Below, in pieces: positions 26,954 to 35,068 of a DNA stretch of 64,000 nucleotides. The DNA is from Geomonas propionica (GTDB taxonomy: Bacteria; Desulfobacterota; Desulfuromonadia; Geobacterales; Geobacteraceae), in contig NZ_JAEMHK010000008.1 in the NCBI RefSeq assembly GCF_016458235.1, positions 124,001-188,000 on the forward strand. The letters run 5' to 3'. The first letter of the stretch is position 1; every line of letters begins with the position of its first letter. Below the pieces are notes generated by a model. It worked only from the letters and a program-made list of their open reading frames with translations, did not search any database and was not told the origin of the DNA. Both the position numbers and the translations under genes were made by a program.

Positions 26954-28267
26954 TCAGGCCGCGGCGCGGCTCTTCATCTCCCTCACCCGCGCCGTCAGCG
27001 CCGGGACCACCTGGAATAGGTCGCCTACGATGCCGAACGTGGCTACCTCAAAGATGGGTGCATCGGAATCACGATTGATGGCAATGATGGCATCGGAATC
27101 CTGCATGCCGACCAGGTGCTGGATGGCACCCGATATGCCGCAGGCGATGTAGATCTTGGGACGCACCGTCTTCCCGGTCTGCCCGACCTGCCGGTCTTGC
27201 GAAAGCCAACCCGCGTCCACCGCGCTGCGCGACCCACCCACCACACCTCCTAATTCCTCGGCAAGTTCCTCCAGCATGGCGAAGTTTTCCTTGGCCATCA
27301 AGCCGCGCCCCCCCGAGACGATGAACTCGGCACCGGCGACGTCCACCTTGTCCTTGGCGCCCTTTTCGGTGATCACCTCGAGCACGCGCGTGAAGATGGA
27401 TGACTCGCAAATGGGGCAGCTTTCGTGGATGATGGTGCCGGTCCTGCCTGGACGCTGCTGTGGCATGGGCATCACGTGCGGTCGCACGGTCGCCATCTGT
27501 GGCCGGAACCGGTCGCACATGATGGTGGCCATGATGTTGCCGCCGAATGCAGGGCGGGTCTGCATGAGGTTCCCTTTCCCGTCGATGCCGAGAGAGGTAC
27601 AGTCAGCCGTCAGCCCGGTCTTGACGCGCGTGGCCACCGCGCCGGCCAGGTCACGCCCCATGCCGGTCGCACCCATAAGCACCACTTCAGGCTTGTGCTT
27701 GTCGATCAGGCGACACATCACCTCGAGGAAGGGCTCGGTTCGGTATTGCCGGAACACCGTGTTGTCGACCAGGTAGGCCTGGTCCGCGCCGTAGCTGAAG
27801 GCGAGGTCGGCAAGCCGCTCGACGCCGCTGCCGATGATCACCGCCGAAAGCGGCACTCCGAGTTGGTCGGCCAGCTCACGTCCGACCCCGGTCAACTCCC
27901 AGGACACCTTTGCCGCTTCACCATCGTTTTGTTCGATGAAAACCCAAACGCCTCGGTAGGCCGCGATTCTGCGCCGCCGCTCAACTTCTTCCTCATCCAT
28001 TTCCTCGCCGCCGTGCTTCTCGAAGCTGGCGATAATGGCGAGTTCCTCTGGGGTGTAGAACATCTCCAGTGCGCCTGCCGGGCACGCCTTAACGCATTTC
28101 ACGCAGCCGATGCACTTTTGCGCCTCGATGATCGGTTCGCCCTGTTCGCTCATCTCCACGCCGTTCACCGGGCAGACGCTTTGACAGCGAGCGCCGCAGG
28201 CGATGCATTTGCCGGAAATGACCCGTGCCTTGCCGCGCGGTTTCTTTTGTTTTTGTTGCTCAGCCAT
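26954..28267 (-). CDS. etfA: Electron transfer flavoprotein alpha subunit with N-terminal ferredoxin domain
   Basis: 437 residues. Residues 15-75 carry two 4Fe-4S motifs (CIACGARCQSVCP, CIGCVKCVKACP), an addition missing from ordinary EtfA. The remainder is a typical EtfA: an alpha/beta domain, then FAD-binding GGSRSAVDAGW, GQTGKTVRPKIY, CGISGAIQH and AINRDSDAPIF. With EtfB it forms the soluble flavoprotein that takes electrons from dehydrogenases. It lies between etfB and the Fe-S oxidoreductase, consistent with an Etf-to-quinone chain. Confidence 0.9.
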   Translation of the reverse strand: MAEQQKQKKPRGKARVISGKCIACGARCQSVCPVNGVEMSEQGEPIIEAQKCIGCVKCVKACPAGALEMFYTPEELAIIASFEKHGGEEMDEEEVERRRRIAAYRGVWVFIEQNDGEAAKVSWELTGVGRELADQLGVPLSAVIIGSGVERLADLAFSYGADQAYLVDNTVFRQYRTEPFLEVMCRLIDKHKPEVVLMGATGMGRDLAGAVATRVKTGLTADCTSLGIDGKGNLMQTRPAFGGNIMATIMCDRFRPQMATVRPHVMPMPQQRPGRTGTIIHESCPICESSIFTRVLEVITEKGAKDKVDVAGAEFIVSGGRGLMAKENFAMLEELAEELGGVVGGSRSAVDAGWLSQDRQVGQTGKTVRPKIYIACGISGAIQHLVGMQDSDAIIAINRDSDAPIFEVATFGIVGDLFQVVPALTARVREMKSRAAA

Positions 28268-28297
28268 GGGCTACCCTCTGTTATCCGGTTTTGTCCT

Positions 28298-28406
28298 GTA
28301 GGGGCGAATAATGATTCGCCCTGTTCTTCCTCCCTCGCCCTTCGGGAGAGGGTCGGGGTGAGGGCGTTTGTGGCTGCGTGGGCGAATGATTATTCGCCCC
28401 TACAGC
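28298..28406. repeat. Family B palindromes flanking a family C palindrome
   Basis: The etfA-etfB gap holds GGGGCGAATAATGATTCGCC (from 28301) and an inverted second copy, GGGCGAATGATTATTCGCCC (from 28380). A CTCGCCCTTCGGGAGAGGG element (about 28333-28351) lies between them. Confidence 0.75.
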
Positions 28407-28424
28407 GCGAGGAACCTGCTTTTC

Positions 28425-29237
28425 CTAAACGGCCAGCACGTCTCCCTCGATCAACTTATCGAGCAGCAGGTTTGCCGCTCCCACCGGGTCGTTCATGCCA
28501 TCGCCGATGATCTCCCCTTCCTTGCGCTCTGGTGAGAAGATGCGGCTGACCCAGGTCGGTGAGCCTTTCAGCCCGACGCTGTTCACGTCCAGCTGCAACT
28601 GCTCGTTGCTCCAACATTCCACCTGCGCCTTGGCGGAGGAAAGCCGCATGGGGACCGTAGGGTAGCGCGGCCGGTTCAGTTCGCGCACCACGGTGATCAT
28701 CACCGGCAACCGCGCCTCGACGACCTCGTAACGCCCCTCCAGCTTTCGGCGCACCACGATGGTCTTCTGTACCAGGTCGATCTTTTCGATCCTGTCCACC
28801 AAGGTAAGCTGTGAGTACCCCAGGCGAACAGCAATGCCAGGTCCCACTTGGGCAGTATCGCCGTCTATGGTCTGTTTGCCGCACAACACAATCCCGACTT
28901 CTTCCTGTTCACCCAATTTTCTGATGGCCGCGGCGATGACGTTGCTGGTCGAGAGCGTATCGGCTCCGCCAAAGACCCGGTCAGAAAGAAGAATGCTGCG
29001 GTCGACGCCGAGTGCCAGCGCCTTCCTGAGTGTCGCCTCCGCGTTGGGCGGTCCCATGGAAAGGGCAACAGCCTTGAAGCCATGACTGTCTTTTAGTCGC
29101 AGACTTTCTTCCAGTGCGTGGCTGTCATAGGGGTTGATGATGAACGGTATGCCGTCCCTGATGAGAGTATTTGTTGCCGGATCTATCTGTACCTGGGTGG
29201 TGTCCGGAACCTGTTTAACACAGGCGACAACTAACAT
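28425..29237 (-). CDS. etfB: Electron transfer flavoprotein beta subunit
   Basis: 270 residues. It opens MLVVACVKQVPDT, the EtfB signature start, and contains GPPNAEATLRKALALG and CGKQTIDGDTAQVGPGIA, the AMP-binding region. The ATG has AAGGAG 6 nt upstream. It is first in the etfB-etfA-Fe-S oxidoreductase operon. The gap to etfA (157 nt) is filled by palindromic repeats. Confidence 0.92.
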   Translation of the reverse strand: MLVVACVKQVPDTTQVQIDPATNTLIRDGIPFIINPYDSHALEESLRLKDSHGFKAVALSMGPPNAEATLRKALALGVDRSILLSDRVFGGADTLSTSNVIAAAIRKLGEQEEVGIVLCGKQTIDGDTAQVGPGIAVRLGYSQLTLVDRIEKIDLVQKTIVVRRKLEGRYEVVEARLPVMITVVRELNRPRYPTVPMRLSSAKAQVECWSNEQLQLDVNSVGLKGSPTWVSRIFSPERKEGEIIGDGMNDPVGAANLLLDKLIEGDVLAV

Positions 29238-29330
29238 GTATCACTCCTTGTAGAGCCCCTCTGGATGCAGTGTATTTACTTACCCGATTATTGCTTTACC
29301 GCGACACACCTTTGTCTTGCTCTTGCTTGC

Positions 29331-30134
29331 TTATCCCATGCTCCCCATGCTGGCCAACGCAAATACCTTCTGTGGCGCGTACTTCGGCCGCGCGCCAAGG
29401 TACATCAGCGTGTTGCTTCCCTTGATGGAAAACCCCTTCCGCGTAAGCAAAGCTGCAGCCGCCAGGTTGCCGGAGGGAACATCGAGGAAGACGTGCCTCG
29501 CTGAGGCTGCAAGGGCAGGATCGAGCAGCGATGCGGCCTGTCCTTCGATGATGGCGCCCCAAGGCCCGAGTTGCGTCCCCTGCTGCCAATGCTGGATGCA
29601 GACGAACGAGTAATTGCCGCACATGACTTGGCCACGGCTGATAGCCACGTCCAAAAGGGCATCGCGATGATCGCCCCACCCGGCCTTGTCCACGAGCCGA
29701 ATTACTTCCCAGTCGCAGGGGGGCGAGGGAGACCAACCAGAGCCACCCCTCCCCTCCCCCACCCAGCGGTTGATGCTGTCAATGGGGATAAAGCCAAGTT
29801 TCCTGTACAGTTCCACCCCTTTTGCCGATGCCGTCAGCCAAACTGTTTCCACACCTGCTTCAAGTAAGGCCTGCAAGGCCGCCTGCATCAATTCGCTGCC
29901 GATACCGCCTCTGCGCGCCTCAGACGACACCAGGAGGTTCCCGATCCAGCCGCTCTTGTCGTGGCGCAGGGTAGAGATGTATCCCAACGTCTTATTGCCG
30001 GTGCGCTTCACGAAACAGCCTTGGGGGAAGGCCTGCAGCAGGAACTCCATCTCCCACTTCCCGCAGATCCATCCTTCCGCCAGTGCCAGTCTGAGGAACG
30101 GGGCGATGTCCGAACTGAGAAACCGGCTGGGCAT
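29331..30134 (-). CDS. GNAT-family N-acetyltransferase, two-domain
   Basis: 267 residues. Residues about 1-130 are a GNAT domain with LGYISTLRHDKSGWIGNLLV and the acetyl-CoA loop RRGGIGSELM. The second half (about 150-267) resembles the C-terminal domain of YitH-like acetyltransferases. The substrate is unknown. It starts 1 nt after the nifB stop and is probably co-transcribed with nifB, which is an odd pairing. Confidence 0.8.
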   Translation of the reverse strand: MPSRFLSSDIAPFLRLALAEGWICGKWEMEFLLQAFPQGCFVKRTGNKTLGYISTLRHDKSGWIGNLLVSSEARRGGIGSELMQAALQALLEAGVETVWLTASAKGVELYRKLGFIPIDSINRWVGEGRGGSGWSPSPPCDWEVIRLVDKAGWGDHRDALLDVAISRGQVMCGNYSFVCIQHWQQGTQLGPWGAIIEGQAASLLDPALAASARHVFLDVPSGNLAAAALLTRKGFSIKGSNTLMYLGARPKYAPQKVFALASMGSMG

Positions 30135-30135
30135 G

Positions 30136-30993
30136 TCAGCCTTCGGTTGCCACGGTCAGTTGCAGGTTCTCGCCGATAAGACCTACGGCGTCGGCGCGGC
30201 ATTGCTTGCAATGCTTAAACTGTCCGATGGTCTTTTCATTGTCGCGGCGCAGCGCGTCCAGGCGCTCCGCTGACGGAGGCTCTACGTGGGCAAAATCCGC
30301 CTGCGGGATGAGCGGCATGATGTTCATGACGAACGCGCCCAGTTCTTTTACCTTATTGGAGATGAGCGGTATCTGGGCGTCGTTGACTCCGGGGATGAGG
30401 ACGGTGTTTATCTTAATGGTCATCCCCAGTTCCGCCGCCTGGCGTATCCCTTCAAGCTGGTTGCGCACCAGGATCTCGCCTGCCTCGCTACCGCTGTAGG
30501 TCGTTCCCTGGTAATGCACGTAGGAGTAGATCTTTCCGCCGACAACAGGGTCCAGCGTGTTCAGTGTCACGGTCAGACTGTGCAACCCCAGCGCCTTGAG
30601 GATCGGCATCTTGTCCGGCAGCAGTAGGCCGTTGGTGCTCATGCACTTGATCAGGTCGGGGAACTCCCGGTCTACCAGTTGGAAGGTCTCGAAGGTCTCA
30701 TCATTGAAGAGCGGATCGCCGGGTCCGGCAATACCGATGACCTTGATGATGGGGCCGGTGACCGGGCTTGCCATCACCTCACGAACCCCGACGATTGCTT
30801 CCTCGGGCGACAGTAGGCGGCTGGTTACACCGGGGCGCGATTCATTGGCGCAATCGTGGCGCCTGGTGCAGTAGCCGCACTTGATATTGCACTTTGGAGC
30901 CACAGCCAGGTGCATCCTGCCGTTTTTGTGATGGTTGCCCCCGAAACAGGGATGGCCCTGAATCTTCTTCATCTTCTCGCACGACGTTGCCAT
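30136..30993 (-). CDS. nifB: NifB, FeMo-cofactor precursor (NifB-co) synthase, short form
   Basis: 285 residues from ATG 30993, which has AAGGAGGATACC upstream; the longer frame runs through the leader RNA. This is a radical SAM enzyme that fuses Fe-S clusters into NifB-co, the first dedicated step to FeMo-co. The SAM cluster motif is CNIKCGYC (about residues 36-43), preceded by HPCFGGNHHKNGRMHL. The usual C-terminal NifX-like domain of longer NifB proteins is absent; a stand-alone protein of that type is encoded at 33686-34015. Divergent from draG. Confidence 0.93.
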   Translation of the reverse strand: MATSCEKMKKIQGHPCFGGNHHKNGRMHLAVAPKCNIKCGYCTRRHDCANESRPGVTSRLLSPEEAIVGVREVMASPVTGPIIKVIGIAGPGDPLFNDETFETFQLVDREFPDLIKCMSTNGLLLPDKMPILKALGLHSLTVTLNTLDPVVGGKIYSYVHYQGTTYSGSEAGEILVRNQLEGIRQAAELGMTIKINTVLIPGVNDAQIPLISNKVKELGAFVMNIMPLIPQADFAHVEPPSAERLDALRRDNEKTIGQFKHCKQCRADAVGLIGENLQLTVATEG

Positions 30994-31028
30994 GGTATCC
31001 TCCTTGACCCTTACAGGCTTTGCGCCTG

Positions 31029-31068
31029 AAAAAGAAAATGCCCGGTCGGAAAATAATCCGCCGGGCAT
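31029..31068 (-). terminator. Leader terminator upstream of nifB
   Basis: On the minus strand ATGCCCGGCGG pairs with CCGACCGGGCAT around ATTATTTT and is followed by TTTCTTTTT. It lies between promoter and gene, so it must be bypassed for nifB expression. Confidence 0.8.
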
Positions 31069-31101
31069 CGTTGCCGTCACTGTCAGATACATCGTTGTAC
31101 C
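31064..31101 (-). promoter_or_regulatory. Dual hexaloop RNA (ANTAR target) in the nifB leader
   Basis: Minus-strand hairpin 1 (31086-31101) is GGTAC-AACGAT-GTATC with one G-U pair. Hairpin 2 (31064-31075) is GGC-AACGAT-GCC. Both loops are six nt with A at 1 and G at 4, the ANTAR recognition pattern, and hairpin 2 overlaps the 5' arm of the terminator. Geobacter has the ANTAR regulator GnfR for nif genes. Confidence 0.75.
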
Positions 31102-31114
31102 TTTGCATCCTATG

Positions 31115-31130
31115 AGCATTTAGCGTGCCA
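31115..31130 (-). promoter_or_regulatory. Sigma-54 promoter for nifB
   Basis: The minus strand reads TGGCACGCTAAATGCT, with GG and GC 10 nt apart as sigma-54 requires. One mismatch to TGGCACG-N4-TTGCW. The start would fall near 31104, just before hairpin 1. Confidence 0.8.
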
Positions 31131-31483
31131 CAGACGTCATGCGGTGCTGTCTACGTTGTTATGGGCTGTACGGGGTGATCGCTGTATGAGAGAAGATCCG
31201 GCAGGAAAGGTCTGCAGAATAGGCCGTTTATCTAAAGTAACGTGTCTGGTGTGCCCTCAGCAGCGGCCCTGCCGGGTGCGCTGCAGCCCCTCCTGGTACT
31301 TATCAATATTTCTTTGCCTCACGCCACTGGCTCTCGTCTATTTTTTGGGCATTGCCTAACCTCGCGGCAGCATCCCTATCCTATCACTCAATGCTCACAC
31401 CACGAAAACAGGCGAACTAGGAGGCTCTGCCAGACTGATCAGTCTTCCCTGAGCAACGGATTGGATATTGCAGCATTTCGCCT
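31131..31483. other. nifB-draG divergent intergenic region
   Basis: About 350 bp upstream of both the nifB promoter and draG. I see no convincing gene and no clear TGT-N10-ACA NifA site. An enhancer site for the sigma-54 activator would be expected here. The draG promoter was not identified. Confidence 0.5.
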
Positions 31484-32389
31484 ATGACCACTTCTTCAGG
31501 ACATAGAGAAATTATCAGTCGCGCCCGTGGTGCGTTCCTCGGCCTCGCGGTTGGTGATGCGCTCGGGGCGCCGGTCGAGTTCATGACTCGCGGGGAGATC
31601 AAGGACAAATACGGGGTGTTGAAGGAGATGGTGGGAGGCGGTTGGCTCAGATTGAAGCCCGGGCAGGTGACCGACGATACGGAGATGTCGCTTTGCCTGG
31701 CACGAGCAACCGTCAAGGCAAAAGGATGGGACTTGCAGGCGGCGGCCGAACATCTCGCTGGATGGCTGAAATCCAAACCCATTGATGTCGGTGACACCTG
31801 CCGGCGTGGCATCAGAAATTATATGCTGCGCGGGATGCTGGAGACTCCGCCCAACGAGTGGGACGGTGGCAATGGCGCGGCCATGCGGACGCTGCCCATC
31901 GCCCTCTGCACCGTCGGCAACGATCTTTTACTGGAGCGTCTGACCATCGAGCAGGCCCACCTGACCCACAACCATCCCTACTCCGACGCTGCCTCCGTAT
32001 ACCTTGGACGATTGCTGCACTTGGCTCTCACCGGGCGCTCCATGCTGCAACTGCGCCGGGAAGCGGACCGGCTTATTTCGAAGCACCCTTCCTTTGCCTT
32101 TGATCCATACAAAGGACTGGCCACAGGCTACGTGGTGGACACCATGCAAACCGTCTTCCACTGTTTCTTCCGGGCGCGTTCTTTCGAAGGGTGCGTCATT
32201 GAGACCGTCAACCAGGGTGGCGACGCGGATACGACCGGTGCCATAGCAGGCGCGTTCGCAGGTGCGTATTACGGAGAAGAGGGAATTCCAGCCAGATGGA
32301 GGAAGAAGCTGGCAAAGGAGTTAGTCGCCGAGATTTCCTATTTGGCCGAACAACTAGTGCGGCTGTCGCCGCGGTTGCAGGGGATGTAG
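31484..32389 (+). CDS. draG: DraG, dinitrogenase reductase ADP-ribosyl glycohydrolase
   Basis: 301 residues of the ADP-ribosylglycohydrolase family. Metal-binding motifs GDALGAPVEF (about residue 24), TDDTEMS (about 66) and GGDADTTGAIAGA (about 246) are all present. DraG removes ADP-ribose from the nitrogenase Fe protein and so reactivates it when fixed nitrogen or energy status allows. Its partner draT is convergent, 431 bp downstream, with a 21-bp tandem repeat between. It is divergent from nifB. Confidence 0.9.
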   Translation: MTTSSGHREIISRARGAFLGLAVGDALGAPVEFMTRGEIKDKYGVLKEMVGGGWLRLKPGQVTDDTEMSLCLARATVKAKGWDLQAAAEHLAGWLKSKPIDVGDTCRRGIRNYMLRGMLETPPNEWDGGNGAAMRTLPIALCTVGNDLLLERLTIEQAHLTHNHPYSDAASVYLGRLLHLALTGRSMLQLRREADRLISKHPSFAFDPYKGLATGYVVDTMQTVFHCFFRARSFEGCVIETVNQGGDADTTGAIAGAFAGAYYGEEGIPARWRKKLAKELVAEISYLAEQLVRLSPRLQGM

Positions 32390-32433
32390 TCGGCTGCGGA
32401 GATGTCGCAGGCAACGGCTGATAACGATGGAAA

Positions 32434-32811
32434 GTGATTCACAACTTCTCAACTGCGGTTCATAACTTCTCAGCAGGGGATCATAACTTCTCAGGAGCGA
32501 TTCATAACTTCTCAAGAGCGATTCATAACTTCTCTAGAGCGATTCACAACTTCTCTAGAGCGATTCACAACTTCTCTAGAGCGATTCACAACTTCTCTAG
32601 AGCGATTCACAACTTCTCAAGAGCGGTTCACAAGTTCTCTAGAGCCGTTCACAAGTTCTCTAGAGCGGTTCACAAGTTCTCTAGAGCGGTTCACAACTTC
32701 TCAAGAGCGGTCCACAACTTCTCAAGAGCGGTCCACAACTTCTCAAGAGCAGTTCATAACTTCTCAAGAGCAGTTCATAACTTCTCAACCGCGATTCACA
32801 ACTTCTCTGGC
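32434..32811 (+). repeat. 21-bp tandem repeat, 18 units, between draG and draT
   Basis: Eighteen contiguous 21-nt units, all in one open plus-strand frame reading mostly AIHNFSR or AVHNFSR. Units 5-8 are nearly identical; edge units diverge more. In units 4-16 the variable sites are codon 1 third base, codon 2 first and third, and codons 3, 4 and 6 third base. A GTG at 32434 could start translation, but no clear ribosome site precedes it, and the frame then runs to 33042 antisense to draT. No spacers are present, so it is not CRISPR. Confidence 0.92.
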
Positions 32812-32820
32812 TCGCCGAAC

Positions 32821-33612
32821 CTAAACCGTACACATAAGACGCTTCACGCGGTATTCCCCACCTACCACCAAGCATTCCCCCTCCCCCTTCAAGATCGAGT
32901 TGGGCAGAAGTTCACTATAGAAGAATACCTTCGCCAGCGGGACCTGCACCTGCCACACGATGAAACCGAATTCCCAAGCACGTTCTTCGTCGGTCGTGAA
33001 GGAGTTGAGGTTGTTAAGCCGAACGATCTCTTCTCGTTTTGAGATCGTATCCAGGACATCATACTCGGACTTGTCGAAAGTGCCGCGATACAAGGTGAGG
33101 TGTTTGCGGTCGGGATACCGTTTGGCGAGTTCGTACTGGCAGTATTCGTAGAGTAAGTCCAACTGAGAGTTGATGGCCGAGGTGCGTGCGCTCCCCTTGG
33201 TGCGATCCACCGCGTACTGCAGATAGTTCTCGTCGTGAATCCCCGAGATGCGGACATTGTGGAACGTTGGCGCGAGGCCCATCCGGCTCTCAACCCATCC
33301 CTTCAGTACTGCTCCCTCCACCGAGTTGGAATCCATCATCCATCCACGGAGAAATCGCAGGTAGCTGTTCTTGAGGCTTTTACGCGCCGTGGCCGTCTCC
33401 TGCTGCCACTGGTGCAGCTGGAACTTCACGGACATGTAGTCGTTGAAGACGGAGGCGCGTTCCTCGTGGGTGGCTATCTGGTCCAGCTTCTCGAAAAGAA
33501 AGCGGTTAACGGCCCGCACCCCCTGGACCTCCAAGGGCTGCGGGTTATCGTTGAAGTGGCGGGAGGCGATGACCCAAGGTGGCAGGTTACAGTGGTTGAA
33601 TGAATTCTCCAT
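32821..33612 (-). CDS. draT: DraT, NAD+-dinitrogenase reductase ADP-ribosyltransferase
   Basis: 263 residues. The second half has the DraT pattern: LTLYRGTFDKSEYDVLD (arginine of the R-S-E type motif), NNLNSFTTDEERAWEFG and KGEGECLVVGGEY near the end. It transfers ADP-ribose from NAD+ to an arginine of NifH and switches off nitrogenase. The start ATG has only a weak ribosome site, which may keep expression low. It follows the nif operon on the same strand and pairs with draG. Confidence 0.88.
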   Translation of the reverse strand: MENSFNHCNLPPWVIASRHFNDNPQPLEVQGVRAVNRFLFEKLDQIATHEERASVFNDYMSVKFQLHQWQQETATARKSLKNSYLRFLRGWMMDSNSVEGAVLKGWVESRMGLAPTFHNVRISGIHDENYLQYAVDRTKGSARTSAINSQLDLLYEYCQYELAKRYPDRKHLTLYRGTFDKSEYDVLDTISKREEIVRLNNLNSFTTDEERAWEFGFIVWQVQVPLAKVFFYSELLPNSILKGEGECLVVGGEYRVKRLMCTV

Positions 33613-33685
33613 TGAATCACCACTAAAAGACAGATTGAGATTAAGACTAAGATTGAGATGGAAAGTTTATGTACACGGACAGCAT

Positions 33686-34015
33686 CTACAGCACCTTGGC
33701 GAGATCCTTTAGGACCGGTATGATCTCCCCTTCGACGACGTAGGGCTCGACACCTAGACGGTCCAATTCAATCCTGGGGGCTTCCCCAATCATTGAGCAG
33801 ACCACGGCACGGCAGCCATGGAGCGCGTCAGCGGTGTCTTTGAGCGTGTGGGCGCGCAGCGGATGGTCCGGATCGAAACGGCAATACTTCTCGACGGGCC
33901 GCTCTTCCAGAAAGGTAACGCTCTCGCCTTCTACCTGGTAGATGAGGAAACGCTCAACGTGCCCGAAATGCTGGTTCACTTCCTTGCCATCCTTTGATGC
34001 AACGGCGAAAAGCAT
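33686..34015 (-). CDS. Stand-alone NifX/NifB-C-terminal-like FeMo-cofactor binding protein
   Basis: 109 residues. MLFAVASKDGKEVNQHFGHVERF and CSMIGEAPRIELDRLGVEPYVVEG are typical of the Nif11/NafY/NifX fold that carries cofactor precursors. It corresponds to the C-terminal domain missing from this NifB, so it may serve as the separate NifB-co carrier (inference). GGAGG lies 5 nt before the ATG. Confidence 0.8.
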   Translation of the reverse strand: MLFAVASKDGKEVNQHFGHVERFLIYQVEGESVTFLEERPVEKYCRFDPDHPLRAHTLKDTADALHGCRAVVCSMIGEAPRIELDRLGVEPYVVEGEIIPVLKDLAKVL

Positions 34016-34029
34016 GTGGAACCTCCATT

Positions 34030-34136
34030 TGATATATACCCTCGCCCACCGGGAGAGGGTGCCCGGAGGGCGGGTGAGGGCATTGCCTCTAGCACAAAGC
34101 CCTCACCCCTGCCCCTCTCCCGGAGGGCGAGGGGTA
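34030..34136. repeat. Family C palindromes between ferredoxin and NifX-like gene
   Basis: Copies of the CCCTCGCC...GGGAGAGGG element in both orientations (about 34040-34080 and 34099-34135) fill this gap. They can pair with each other to form a long hairpin in the nif mRNA. Confidence 0.75.
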
Positions 34137-34155
34137 CACTTTACATCTCGGTGTG

Positions 34156-34419
34156 TTACGCCTCTACCGGTGCAAAGGTGAAGCATTTCTTGGAACAGGT
34201 CCGGCCGCAGGCCCCGCAGCCGATACAGTTCCCGGCATTTTCGACCTTCATGTACATCTTGGCCGAATCATCCTCGTCCAGTTCTTCAAAGCTCAACACG
34301 TCATGCGCGCAAACTTTGTAACAGCGGCCACAGCCGATGCAGGTCTGTTCGTCGATCGCGACAATAAATTCGGGGGTCCATTCTTTCTTGTTTTTGGTCA
34401 GTCCGGTGATGTAGGCCAT
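34156..34419 (-). CDS. nif-associated 2[4Fe-4S] ferredoxin
   Basis: 87 residues from ATG 34419 (AAGGAG 7 nt upstream; an ATG 18 nt earlier is the alternative). Two cluster motifs are visible: CIGCGRCYKVC and CIGCGACGRTC, the latter followed by SKKC, an extra Cys typical of nif ferredoxin III (FdxB). It probably supplies electrons for FeMo-cofactor assembly or to NifH. Confidence 0.88.
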   Translation of the reverse strand: MAYITGLTKNKKEWTPEFIVAIDEQTCIGCGRCYKVCAHDVLSFEELDEDDSAKMYMKVENAGNCIGCGACGRTCSKKCFTFAPVEA

Positions 34420-34485
34420 GGTAGTTCTCCTTTTCATTGTTGATACGGATTATGTCTAAAGCTTTACCTAAACTGTTGGCGCGTC

Positions 34486-34582
34486 TCCCCTCGCCCTCCG
34501 GGAGAGGGGAAGGGGTGAGGGATCACTATCTCGCCGTGGCACACCCCTCACCCTAACCCTCTCCCAGGGGGAGAGGGGATAG
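34486..34582. repeat. Family C palindromes between nifX and ferredoxin gene
   Basis: CCCCTCGCCCTCCGGGAGAGG (34488 on) and CCCTCTCCCAGGGGGAGAGG (34555 on) are inverted copies separated by about 50 nt. They are related to the repeats at 10620, 28333, 34040 and 61235. Confidence 0.75.
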
Positions 34583-34584
34583 AA

Positions 34585-34974
34585 CTAGTCCTCGTCCATA
34601 AACGATGTCGCCTGATCCTTGTTCATAGCCTTACGCAGCCAGGGCGGCGGGTTGCCTTGCAGCACTTCCTGCATCTTTTCGATTGACTCCTTCAGCCCCA
34701 CCTCTACGTTGGTCTTCATCGGGTGGATACGCTTGGCCACGAGTTTTGCCGCAGCCGGCCCACCGATCTGCATGGTATAGACGATGGCGCATTCCGAGAG
34801 CAGGTTGGCGCGCGCGGCGATCCGATCTTCCTCGTCGCTGCCGTGCTCGCCAACGGAGACGGTCTGGACGTAGTGCGCCTCATCGGGTCCCACCTCCCAA
34901 ATATGGAAGGAATCAGCCTGGCCGAAGTGCATGTCAATGGTGTCGCCTGTCCTGGTAGTAAAAGCGATCTTCAT
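34585..34974 (-). CDS. nifX: NifX, FeMo-cofactor precursor carrier
   Basis: 129 residues. It opens MKIAFTTRTGDTIDMHFGQADSF, the NifX fold with its conserved HFGQ, and contains CAIVYTMQIGGPAAAKL. NifX binds NifB-co and the VK-cluster and passes them to NifEN. AAGGAG precedes the ATG. It lies directly downstream of nifEN, as expected for a working pair. Confidence 0.88.
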   Translation of the reverse strand: MKIAFTTRTGDTIDMHFGQADSFHIWEVGPDEAHYVQTVSVGEHGSDEEDRIAARANLLSECAIVYTMQIGGPAAAKLVAKRIHPMKTNVEVGLKESIEKMQEVLQGNPPPWLRKAMNKDQATSFMDED

Positions 34975-34992
34975 AGCTCGGTCTCCTTAAAT

Positions 34993-35068
34993 GCAGACTG
35001 AGATTAAGATAAAGATTTAGAATAATCCGTTTCCCCTTAGTCTTTATCTCAGTCTTAATCTGCCTCTT
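34993..35068. repeat. Imperfect inverted repeat (family E) between nifEN and nifX
   Basis: Arms GCAGACTGAGATTAAGATAA (34999 on) and TTATCTCAGTCTTAATCTGC (35042 on) pair at both ends and mismatch in the middle. A related half-copy lies at about 33630-33658 upstream of draT. Confidence 0.65.

Noticed and set aside
27425-28510. 361-residue plus-strand frame
   Set aside because: Antisense to etfA and running into the repeats between etfA and etfB.
30994-31119. N-terminal extension of NifB
   Set aside because: The extra 42 codons run through the leader terminator and hexaloops; the ATG at 30993 has a strong ribosome site and starts the conserved protein.
31144-31359. 71-residue frame between nifB and draG
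   Set aside because: No ribosome site, no similarity, and it lies in the expected upstream activator region of nifB.
32434-32811. CRISPR array
   Set aside because: Units are contiguous 21-mers with no unique spacers and no cas genes nearby.
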